Assembly (NCBI GenBank): GCA_964436865.1
Contig: CAYTFK010000401.1
Coordinates: 1-5,746, forward strand
Direction of reading: 5' to 3'
From: JAXGPP01 sp964436865
GTDB lineage: Bacteria; Planctomycetota; Planctomycetia; Pirellulales; Thermoguttaceae
Length of the DNA stretch: 5,746 bases
Both the position numbers and the translations under genes were made by a program. Positions 1 to 5,746 of the stretch are shown piece after piece (positions within the stretch are counted from its first letter, which is position 1; every line of letters begins with the position of its first letter). The notes beneath the pieces were generated by a model. It was not told the DNA's origin. It saw only the letters and a program-made list of their open reading frames with translations, and searched no databases.

Positions 1-1
1 G

Positions 2-1441
2 TCCGGCGAGGGCAAGAAGGAGCAAGACCGTCTCGATATGCCGGGCCTGTTGTTGGACAACGCGCCCCCCTGGCTCGTCAGCGCGCTGGTTCACATGTTG
101 GGCCTCATCGTGCTGTCGCTCCTGTTGCTTCCCCGCCTGTCTTCGGAAGAGATCTCGCTGGTCGTCTCCCCGGTGTGGGCCGAGAAACTCGGTGAACAAC
201 TTGAGTGGGACACGCTCATGGGCGACGAGGCCGATCCGGCCGAAGAACCCATCGTCACGCCGACCGATCTGCCCGAGGTCCCCGATCCGATCGCCGTCCC
301 GCTGCCGCTTGAGGTTACTGCCCCGGGCGCAGCGCTCTCCACGGATCTCAAGTCCCCTCAGATCGGCCTGGCTCTGCTCGGCCGCCAGGAAGGAATGAAG
401 AAGTCTCTCTTGGCCGGCTACGGCGGTACGGCCGAGACACAAGCCGCCGTCGAACTCGGCCTGGAGTGGCTGGCAAAGCAACAGCAGAAAGACGGCTCGT
501 GGAGCCTCGTCGGGCCCTATGCCAACGGAGCGACAGACGAGAATAGGGTCGCCGCCACCGCCATGGCGTTGTTGGCCTTCCAGGGCGATGGCAACACGCA
601 CCGCGGCGGCCGTTTCCAGACCAACGTCTCCCGCGGCTGGAACTGGCTCTACAAAAAGCAGGACGCCGACGGCAACTTCTACAGCGAAGGGCCGAATTAT
701 CACCGCTTTTACACCAACGGACAATGTGCCATCGCCATCTGTGAACTGTACGCGATGACTCAGGACAAGCAGTTCCGCGAACCTGCCGAACGGGTGATCG
801 CCTTCCTGCTCAAGTCGCAGAGCCCGCTGGGAGGCTGGCGCTACAGCCCGGCCAGCGACAGCGATGTGTCGGTTACCGGGTGGATCGTCATGGCGCTGCA
901 AAGCGCCCGCATGGGCGGCTTGAAGGTGCCCGACGACAACCTCAAGCGAATCGAACGCTTCCTGGACGGCGTCGCCCTGTCAGGCGGCTCGCGGTATCCA
1001 TACCAGCGCGGCGAGCAGCCGCGGCTGGCGATGACCGCCGAAGCCCTCCTCTGCCGGCAGTACCTTGGCTGGCAGCGCAGCGACCGCCGCCTGATCGAAG
1101 GGCTTGACTGGATCACCAAGGAAGAAAACCTGGTCGACTACGAGCGGAATCGCGACGTTTACTACTGGTACTACGCGGCCCAGGCCTGCCACCACATGGA
1201 GGGTCAGCACTGGAAACGCTGGAACGAGCGAATGCGCCAAGCGGTTCCCGAACACCAAGTCCGCACGGGCAAGGAAGCCGGAAGCTGGGACCCCATGAAA
1301 CCGACCATGGACGAGTGGGGGCCCAACGGCGGGCGTCTTTACGTCACCTGCCTGTCGATCTATCTGCTGGAAGTCTACTACCGCCACCTGCCGCTCTACG
1401 CGAGCCCCTTCGTCAACCCGCCGGCGGCCCAAGAAGAGTAG
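2..1441 (+). CDS. Membrane-anchored prenyltransferase/squalene-oxidase-repeat (alpha/alpha toroid) protein, probably 5'-partial
   Basis: The frame is open to the left edge; the first in-window Met is at base 38 (467 aa from there, numbering used here). An AAGGAG at 16-21 is about 16 bases from that ATG, too far for a normal ribosome site, and the 12 codons before it encode a charged stretch (GKKEQDRLD) that would suit the cytoplasmic side of the anchor, so I favour a start upstream of the window. Residues 11-33 form one membrane helix; 34-125 are an acidic, Pro-rich linker; 130-450 form the repeat domain, with QW-like motifs QQQKDGSW (148-155), KKQDADGNF (206-214), QSPLGGWRY (261-269) and GSWDP (415-419). 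The toroid should face the periplasm. At the place where squalene-hopene cyclases carry the catalytic DXDD, this protein has DSDV (274-277), so triterpene cyclisation is doubtful; a binding or scaffold role is an alternative. It converges on the next gene. The fold assignment is fairly secure, the function unknown. Confidence 0.85.
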   Translation, partial: SGEGKKEQDRLDMPGLLLDNAPPWLVSALVHMLGLIVLSLLLLPRLSSEEISLVVSPVWAEKLGEQLEWDTLMGDEADPAEEPIVTPTDLPEVPDPIAVPLPLEVTAPGAALSTDLKSPQIGLALLGRQEGMKKSLLAGYGGTAETQAAVELGLEWLAKQQQKDGSWSLVGPYANGATDENRVAATAMALLAFQGDGNTHRGGRFQTNVSRGWNWLYKKQDADGNFYSEGPNYHRFYTNGQCAIAICELYAMTQDKQFREPAERVIAFLLKSQSPLGGWRYSPASDSDVSVTGWIVMALQSARMGGLKVPDDNLKRIERFLDGVALSGGSRYPYQRGEQPRLAMTAEALLCRQYLGWQRSDRRLIEGLDWITKEENLVDYERNRDVYYWYYAAQACHHMEGQHWKRWNERMRQAVPEHQVRTGKEAGSWDPMKPTMDEWGPNGGRLYVTCLSIYLLEVYYRHLPLYASPFVNPPAAQEE

Positions 1442-1522
1442 CATCGGGCGTTCAGTCTCCCTCGCCGCCCTGCTTTGAAGCCGATCGCTGAAAGCTGACT
1501 GCTGAAAGCCGAGAGCTTCCCC
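1442..1522. other. Convergent intergenic gap with 14-base imperfect tandem repeat
   Basis: This 81-base gap separates two convergent stop codons. It contains GCTGAAAGCTGACT (1487-1500) followed directly by GCTGAAAGCCGAGA (1501-1514), which match at 11 of 14 positions. A weak AAGC/GCTT hairpin (1506-1517) lies at its end, but there is no T-run on either strand, so I do not call a rho-independent terminator. Confidence 0.5.
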
Positions 1523-2137
1523 TCAAAACTCCCTTGGTCCGATCTCCGGCAACGGCGTCGCGATCGGTTCTGGAGACGGCGGCAGTTGAGCCGGCGGATT
1601 CGGCTCGATCGTTTCCACAGCGGGCGTCTCCGCTACGGGTGACGGTAGCTCGCGAGGGTACACGGGCCGATAGACGTAGCCGCCATTACCGTCCGGCACG
1701 ATCTCGTGGCCTGCGGATTGCTCCACGCGGTTTTGGCCGGGCACCCCGTAGATGTCACCCGGCAACACGGGCCACGGCTCAAACACGCCCGGATACGGCC
1801 GATAGGCTCCCAGCGGCGCTGGCCGCATCGCTCGAGTCGCAGGTGCCGGGTAGGCATAGGCCGCATCGAGGCCCGGCGGGAAGAAAGGACTTGGCCAACC
1901 CGCGTACCACTGCGCGAGCGAGTTCGACCACAACTGCCGGTCGAACGTCTGCCGCCGCTGCGTCTCCGCCCGCTCGTACGAATCCCAACCCGCCTGTGCC
2001 GAACTGTACGGCGTCGCAACCGGTCGAGCGCCCTGTTCCTCGTAGCGGATCCCGTCGGCGGAAAACGATGACTGGGCCGCCCACGCCAACAGGAGCGACC
2101 CGAACACAGAACTCCAACCCTTCACAAGCACGTTCAT
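1523..2137 (-). CDS. Secreted proline/tyrosine-rich protein of unknown function
   Basis: I do not recognise this protein. From the ATG at 2135-2137 it is 204 aa. Residues 1-20 make a signal peptide: a Lys at 6, a hydrophobic core (VFGSLLLAWA, 11-20) and a likely AWA|AQ cleavage after residue 20. An in-frame ATG at 2162-2164 would add nine residues (MGTAFCEWA) in front and spoil that layout; neither start has a good Shine-Dalgarno, so the start is a judgement. The mature part has no Cys and about 32 Pro in total. It begins with a polar, Gln/Arg-containing segment (50-76), passes into Pro/Tyr/Trp-rich sequence (77-135), then a short GHEIVPDGNGGYVYRPVYP block (143-161), and ends in a Pro/Glu-rich tail (162-204). 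It looks largely disordered, as an envelope or matrix protein might be. The antisense frame is also open but Arg-rich and is taken to be a shadow. It lies 104 bases downstream of the lyase-like gene on the same strand. Confidence 0.7.
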   Translation of the reverse strand: MNVLVKGWSSVFGSLLLAWAAQSSFSADGIRYEEQGARPVATPYSSAQAGWDSYERAETQRRQTFDRQLWSNSLAQWYAGWPSPFFPPGLDAAYAYPAPATRAMRPAPLGAYRPYPGVFEPWPVLPGDIYGVPGQNRVEQSAGHEIVPDGNGGYVYRPVYPRELPSPVAETPAVETIEPNPPAQLPPSPEPIATPLPEIGPREF

Positions 2138-2241
2138 GGCCCACTCGCAAAAAGCTGTCCCCATACCTCAGACTACCCTGCGCGGCCAGTCCCGGCAAGT
2201 TCCCGCAGCCAACGCCGGAGGAGGTTTGCGACAGACCGAGG

Positions 2242-4671
2242 CTACGGCGATGGCTCGCCGCCTCCCGGCTGCGTGGCCCTGTCCGGCTCCGCGATGGCCT
2301 TCAGCCCGTAAGGGGCAAAGTAGATCTGCTGGGCGAGGCTCTTGCCGAAGCCGCTGTCGTTGGCGCTGGATACGGCAGTGCGAAAGCCCTCTTGCAGGAT
2401 CCGCGTATGCTCCAGATTGCCTGTCAATTGGGCCTCGTACGCCAGGGCCTCCAACGAAAGGCTGAATCCGCCGGAGAATATCACCGACAGCGGGCAGGCG
2501 GTGTAGCGAAATGTCTTGACGTCTTCCTGCCAGCACTCGCGGATCATCTGGTCGATCCCCACGCTGATTGCCCGCAGCACCTCCGGATCGCCGGTCATGC
2601 GGTGGTAGCGGGCGAGGCCGCAGAGGGTCAGTCCTTCCATGAAGGGCACGTTGCCCGAACAGCGCTGGTCGCGGTAAATCGTGTCGCGCTGTTCGCGTGT
2701 GCTCCCCTGGGGATGCAGGCAGTGGTCACTCGCCAGCCGCACGACCCAGCCCCGCTCCCAATCGATCGCCCCCTTGAGCACCTTCCATTCCTCTTCGACC
2801 GCCTTGAGGTACTTGGGATCCAAGGTGGCCTCGTAGGCGGCCATTAGCAGGATCATCGGCCAGCCCAGCGTGCGGATGTGCGTGCCGTGCGAGGTGGGAC
2901 AGTGGCGGGCCATGGCATCAGCGATTGCCAAGCTGACGTCCCAGGCGCGGTTGTCGCCGGTCAGGTAGTAGTAGTCCAGATCGCCGGCAACCCAAACGTG
3001 TCCGAAGTTCGTGCTGTAGCCCTGCTGGTAGGCACGCTCGACCGGCAAGTCGTCGGTGTCGAAGTAGCCGCCGGTGTGACCGCAGCAGTGCAGCCACATC
3101 TGGCCGACCGACGAATTCTTGAGGTGCGGGTTCGTGGCGTGAACTACGTCGACGTCGATGTGGTGCCGCGCCGCCTGCTCGGCGCGGTGGAAGAAACGCC
3201 GGTCGCCCGTGCGGAGGTACTGCAGGAACAGGCCGTGGGCCAGGTCGTACTCGAGGTTGCCCCAGTTGACCTCGCGTTCGCCGAACCAGTCGCCGTAGTT
3301 GAGCAGCCCGTACTCGCGTTCCGCATCGCGCCGCCGCAGGTGGCCCTCCAGGGCGCGGTCGAGCCAGGCGTCGTAGCCGTCGTACTTGGCCGGATCGGCC
3401 GGCGGAAAGTCGCCCGCGGCCTGGATCGTACAGACATACTCCGGCTCGCAGACCGCCAGGAGCGGCTCCTCCTTGGCGCGGAAGACCTCGGCGAGCCGCT
3501 GCCGGTCCGGCTGCCCGGTGAACGGCCAGGCCCAGATCTCGTGGGTCCTGGCCACACCGGTCTTGAACGTGTAGACGCCATCGCGCAGATAGTAGTAGAG
3601 CTTGACCTCTTCCCTGAGCGGGTGGCCGTCGTAGCGCCCGTTGTCGAAGGCCGGACAGATACCGACCGTCAGGCGGCCCGGCTCCACGGTCATTCCCTTG
3701 GGCCAATTCTGCCAGAACTCGCGCACCCCAACGGCGACGCCGCAGCGGCCGTTGCCGATGGCCGCCCAGCCCTGCGATCGGGCGCCAGCCGGCTGGCCGT
3801 TAAGTTCATAGCGGTTCTCGTCGGCCTGGAAAAGCCGCGCCTGCTTCACCGGCTGGCCGTCCAACACGTTCTTGCCGTTCGGGTCGGCGTCGGCCAACGC
3901 GACGTGCAGATCGAGACTGTCCAACGCCGTCATCACGCGGTCCTGGCTGTCGTTGATGAACGTGTAGTGGACCCGCACGGCCGGCTGCCCGCGGAAGGCG
4001 TGGACGCGGACGATGTAGCGAAACAGCTTGCCTTCCGCGGAACCGTGTTCGCCGTCGAATCGCACGCAGGCGCGGAGTGGTCCGGACTCTTCAACCACGG
4101 CCGTCGCCGGGCTCGCATCGGCGCGGAATACTCCGCCGTCGGGTGTAGCAAGCTCGATGCCCGCGCCTTCGGCGGCAGTCACCCGTTCGTCGTCGGAGAG
4201 CTGCCCGTCGCCGTCGAGATCGAGCCGCACGTGGTCCAGGAGGCGGAAGGCGTCGGTCGCGAAGATATATTCCGCCGGCCCGGTGTTGACCGTCACGCGG
4301 CCCTCACGCGACTGGACCCGCACCGGTCGCTCGACCTCGCCGCGGCGGATGCCGGGGCCGAACCGCAGCCGGTACTGCTGTCTCTCGTGCGGAGCCAGGC
4401 TGGCCTGAAAGTCGAGCAGCAGCCAGCGGATCGAGCCGTCGGCCCAGCGGGCGAGAGTGCGAGTCTGCAGCGGCACCTCGGACCCGTCGCCGGCCGCGAG
4501 CGCGGCAGTCTCGGCATCCGTCAGCGCGCCCTGGGCCAGGGGAATGCCGGAGGTTACCGGCCAGGCATCCCGCCGCACGCCCGACGGCTCTTCGACCGTC
4601 AGCCGCACCTCCGCGGCATTGAGAGAAATTGGCAATCCTAAGATTGCTAGAACAAGGAGCCAGAGACGCAT
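2242..4671 (-). CDS. Secreted exo-rhamnogalacturonan lyase family protein (PL26, PcRGLX/YetA-like)
   Basis: The protein is 809 aa. The start is well supported by a GGGGAGG ribosome site 7 bases upstream. Residues 1-20 are a signal peptide with no lipobox, so it should be exported and soluble. The order of domains fits the PcRGLX/YetA-like family: an N-terminal RIFT-barrel-type domain (about 22-110, with the recognisable GIPLAQGAL at 42-50 and RTLARWADGSIRWLLLDF at 71-88), a central beta-sandwich (about 115-390) and a C-terminal alpha/alpha toroid (about 400-790, including YGDWF 459-463, NLEYDLAHG 472-480 and GHVWVAGDLDYYYLTGD 557-573). Characterised PL26 members cleave the Rha-GalA backbone of rhamnogalacturonan I by beta-elimination; whether this one does is inferred from family alone. 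Oddities are a perfect EF-hand-type loop (151-162) and a His/Cys cluster (511-532). trmL lies 21 bases upstream on the same strand. Alternative: a YetA-like protein acting on another uronic-acid glycan. Confidence 0.8.
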   Translation of the reverse strand: MRLWLLVLAILGLPISLNAAEVRLTVEEPSGVRRDAWPVTSGIPLAQGALTDAETAALAAGDGSEVPLQTRTLARWADGSIRWLLLDFQASLAPHERQQYRLRFGPGIRRGEVERPVRVQSREGRVTVNTGPAEYIFATDAFRLLDHVRLDLDGDGQLSDDERVTAAEGAGIELATPDGGVFRADASPATAVVEESGPLRACVRFDGEHGSAEGKLFRYIVRVHAFRGQPAVRVHYTFINDSQDRVMTALDSLDLHVALADADPNGKNVLDGQPVKQARLFQADENRYELNGQPAGARSQGWAAIGNGRCGVAVGVREFWQNWPKGMTVEPGRLTVGICPAFDNGRYDGHPLREEVKLYYYLRDGVYTFKTGVARTHEIWAWPFTGQPDRQRLAEVFRAKEEPLLAVCEPEYVCTIQAAGDFPPADPAKYDGYDAWLDRALEGHLRRRDAEREYGLLNYGDWFGEREVNWGNLEYDLAHGLFLQYLRTGDRRFFHRAEQAARHHIDVDVVHATNPHLKNSSVGQMWLHCCGHTGGYFDTDDLPVERAYQQGYSTNFGHVWVAGDLDYYYLTGDNRAWDVSLAIADAMARHCPTSHGTHIRTLGWPMILLMAAYEATLDPKYLKAVEEEWKVLKGAIDWERGWVVRLASDHCLHPQGSTREQRDTIYRDQRCSGNVPFMEGLTLCGLARYHRMTGDPEVLRAISVGIDQMIRECWQEDVKTFRYTACPLSVIFSGGFSLSLEALAYEAQLTGNLEHTRILQEGFRTAVSSANDSGFGKSLAQQIYFAPYGLKAIAEPDRATQPGGGEPSP

Positions 4672-4678
4672 GATGTAT

Positions 4679-4685
4679 CCTCCCC
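4679..4685 (-). promoter_or_regulatory. Strong Shine-Dalgarno (GGGGAGG) of the lyase-like gene
   Basis: On the minus strand GGGGAGG ends 7 bases before the ATG at 4669-4671. It sits wholly inside the 21-base gap after the trmL stop and fixes the lyase start. It is the clearest ribosome site in the window. It overlaps a short self-complementary run (CTCCC/GGGAG), too tight to form a hairpin. Confidence 0.75.
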
Positions 4686-4692
4686 GGGAGTG

Positions 4693-5166
4693 CTATGCCA
4701 GACCTCGCTCGGCCCACTGCCGGCGGGCCTCGTAGGCTACGATCCCCACGCTTACCGACAGATTGAGGCTGCGGACCTGCGGCCGCGTGGGGATCCGCAG
4801 CGTCCTATCCGCGTGGCTCTCCAGGAGCGAACGCGGCAATCCGGCCGATTCGCTGCCGAACACGAGCACGTCGCCCGGCTCGAACTGAGCCTCCGTATAC
4901 AGCCGCGGCGCCGTCTTCGAGAACAACCAGAAACGCTTGTCGCCAAGCCGCTCGGCGACCCTCGCCCACTCGTCGGCCACCTCCCAATCGAGGTGCTGCC
5001 AGTAGTCCAACCCGGCCCGCCGCATGTGGCGGTCGTCGAGCCGGAACCCCAGCGGCCGCACCAGCCACAGCTTGGCCCCCAGCGCCACGCACGTCCGCCC
5101 CACCGCCCCGGCGTTGTAATGGATCTCCGGCTGGTGCAGCACGATGTGCAGGACGGGCTCGCTCAT
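4693..5166 (-). CDS. trmL: tRNA (cytidine/uridine-34-2'-O)-methyltransferase TrmL
   Basis: This is a cytoplasmic SPOUT-class enzyme that uses S-adenosylmethionine to methylate the 2'-OH of the wobble nucleotide (position 34), in E. coli of the two tRNA-Leu isoacceptors. The length, 157 aa, matches the family, which is little more than one trefoil-knotted domain acting as a dimer. Visible marks are HIVLHQPEIHYNAGAVGRT (7-25), PLGFRLDDRHMRRAGLDYW (38-56), FGSESAGLP (103-111; FGPETRGLP in E. coli) and the knot segment IPTRPQVRSLNLSVSVGIVAYEA (125-147; E. coli has RSMNLSNAVSVVVYEA). The first motif reads NAGAVGRT where E. coli has NTGNIIRL. The start ATG has only a distant GAGGA, about 12 bases upstream, but homology places the N-terminus within a few residues. 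It ends 21 bases before the lyase-like gene and is probably the first gene of that transcript. Upstream lies a long gene-free stretch. Confidence 0.93.
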   Translation of the reverse strand: MSEPVLHIVLHQPEIHYNAGAVGRTCVALGAKLWLVRPLGFRLDDRHMRRAGLDYWQHLDWEVADEWARVAERLGDKRFWLFSKTAPRLYTEAQFEPGDVLVFGSESAGLPRSLLESHADRTLRIPTRPQVRSLNLSVSVGIVAYEARRQWAERGLA

Positions 5167-5273
5167 GGCTGGTGATGTTCCTCGCGACCTACTGCTTCGC
5201 GGCGGCGGGAGACCGGAATACGCCGATTATCGGTTCTGTCGTTGATTGCGGAACCCTGCGGACGTTTTCGACC

Positions 5274-5358
5274 GCAAAGCGCAACGCCCTCGCGAGCGCT
5301 CGATTTTCTTCGTCACAAGGCGTGGCGGCAAGTGCAAGGGATGTAGGGATTTCGCACC
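5274..5358. repeat. Degenerate ~85-base repeat, copy A
   Basis: Copy A runs from GCAAAGCGCAACGCC to TTTCGCACC. Its 51-base core (5308-5358) aligns without gaps to 5533-5583 at 39 of 51 positions; the shared centre is GCAAGTGCAAGG (5327-5340 area). The leading 34 bases match copy B less well and need one indel. Confidence 0.65.
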
Positions 5359-5497
5359 GCGCGGCCGGACGCAAATCGCCCCATCGTTTGAGGTGCGTGT
5401 TAAAGTCCGCCGCCCGGCCGGGGCGTTGCCGTCCGCAGCCGAAGGGAGCGGAGGCAGGAAGTGGTTGCCGCGGCGTCCGCCGGTGGTTGTGTGGAGC

Positions 5498-5583
5498 GCG
5501 AAGCGAAACGCCTTTGATGGTGTTTCGGTTGGCTTCGTCGCGAAGGGTGGCCGCAAGTGCAAGGCGGGAAGGCGTTTCGCGCC
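5498..5583. repeat. Degenerate ~85-base repeat, copy B
   Basis: Copy B runs from GCGAAGCGAAACGCC to TTTCGCGCC, in the same orientation as copy A and 225 bases further on. It is one base longer in its first part. A hairpin begins 10 bases after it; I see no matching hairpin after copy A. Confidence 0.65.
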
Positions 5584-5592
5584 TGGAGCACC

Positions 5593-5618
5593 GCCGTAAG
5601 TTGTTCCACCCTTATGGC
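5593..5618 (+). repeat. Inverted repeat: 8-pair stem, 10-base loop
   Basis: GCCGTAAG (5593-5600) pairs with CTTATGGC (5611-5618) around a 10-base loop. One pair is G-U in plus-strand RNA and would be a C-A mismatch in minus-strand RNA, so the plus strand folds better. No T-run follows, so it is not a standard terminator. Confidence 0.5.
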
Positions 5619-5720
5619 TAAAGTGTTTCGGTTCGTAGAGGGGTGGCGAGTGTCGAGCGTCCAGAGCCGGGGCACGCAAGGGAGCCGGGAAAGGCGAATT
5701 GAATTGTCAATGAGCGACGG

Positions 5721-5746
5721 GGCCGCTTACTCGTAGGCAAGCGGCC
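5721..5746. repeat. Perfect 8-base inverted repeat at the window edge
   Basis: GGCCGCTT (5721-5728) and AAGCGGCC (5739-5746) are perfect reverse complements separated by 10 bases. The right arm ends on the last base of the window, so the stem may be longer and any plus-strand T-run would be out of view. The minus-strand exit (CCGTCGCTCATT) is not T-rich. It may be a terminator for an unseen gene or an intergenic repeat. Confidence 0.55.

Larger units (their letters stand above)
5167..5746. other. Gene-free region upstream of trmL, repeat-bearing
   Basis: About 580 bases in which I support no gene. Several overlapping open frames of 60-150 codons exist on both strands, but all give Arg/Pro/Ser-rich sequence without recognisable motifs. 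The two repeat copies inside differ by a one-base indel that breaks frame between them, which argues against coding. The region holds two degenerate repeats, two hairpins and a 10-base perfect palindrome (CGAGCGCTCG, 5293-5302). The trmL promoter should be in its left part, but I see no convincing -35/-10 pair. Confidence 0.6.

Noticed and set aside
2170..2198. Possible promoter for the Pro-rich gene: TTGCCG, 17 bases, TAGTCT on the minus strand
   Set aside because: Spacing is ideal but the -10 matches only 3 of 6 and the -35 only 4 of 6 positions; in GC-rich DNA that is close to chance. It would put the transcript start near 2163, compatible with the ATG at 2137.
1534..2847. A 437-codon open frame on the plus strand
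   Set aside because: It runs across two minus-strand genes and the spacer between them, is Arg/Pro-rich and resembles nothing; most likely a shadow of high GC content.
2878..4641. A 587-codon open frame on the plus strand, opposite the lyase-like gene
   Set aside because: It is a GC-rich antisense shadow: the protein is Val/Ala/Arg-rich with no recognisable domain, while the minus strand carries a signal peptide, a good ribosome site and family motifs.
5411..5425. GC-rich hairpin CGCCC/GGGCG between the two repeat copies
   Set aside because: A 5-base stem in very GC-rich sequence is expected by chance and no T-run follows.
5172..5621. A 149-codon plus-strand frame in the repeat region (VAASAR motif twice)
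   Set aside because: It is the same DNA repeat read in another frame, with no domain and no ribosome site of note.
5227..5679. A 150-codon minus-strand frame in the repeat region, with an internal repeat (GAKRLPALHL / GAKSLHPLHL)
   Set aside because: The apparent protein repeat follows from the DNA repeat, whose core offset happens to be 225 bases. The other frames show equally good repeats, and an indel between copies breaks frame.
5705..5710. Consensus -35 hexamer TTGACA on the minus strand
   Set aside because: No acceptable -10 lies 16-18 bases downstream (CGGCTC-like), and it is more than 500 bases from trmL.

Overview
The window looks like GC-rich bacterial chromosome, most likely from a planctomycete (Pirellulales-like). 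That placement rests on protein style: a membrane-tethered squalene-cyclase-type toroid protein with an 'APPWLVSALVHM' entry into its membrane segment, a large secreted polysaccharide-lyase-like protein, a Pro/Tyr-rich secreted orphan, and loose spacing with a repeat-bearing intergenic region. It is inference; no rRNA or marker phylogeny is available here. Both ends look cut: the left gene's frame is open to the first base, and the right edge falls exactly at the end of an inverted repeat.

Layout. 2-1441 (+): C-terminal part, or nearly all, of a membrane-anchored prenyltransferase/squalene-oxidase-repeat protein. 1442-1522: an 81-base convergent gap with a 14-base imperfect tandem repeat. 1523-2137 (-): a secreted proline-rich protein of unknown function. 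2138-2241: a 104-base spacer. 2242-4671 (-): a secreted protein of about 809 aa resembling the exo-rhamnogalacturonan lyase (PL26, PcRGLX/YetA-like) family. 4693-5166 (-): trmL, the tRNA wobble 2'-O-methyltransferase. 5167-5746: about 580 bases with no convincing gene, holding two copies of a degenerate ~85-base repeat 225 bases apart and two hairpins of identical geometry.

How the genes relate. trmL and the lyase-like gene lie on the same strand with a 21-base gap that contains a strong Shine-Dalgarno for the lyase, so they are probably cotranscribed, although their functions (translation accuracy and pectin-type polysaccharide breakdown) have no obvious link. The Pro-rich gene lies 104 bases further downstream on that strand and could be a third member or have its own promoter. 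The left gene is convergent and separate. Three of the four proteins are predicted to be exported or membrane-anchored.

I do not see a defence system, CRISPR array, transposase, or any clearly new multi-gene system. The least explained parts are the repeat-bearing region at the right end, the orphan secreted protein, and an EF-hand-like calcium loop inside the lyase-like protein.
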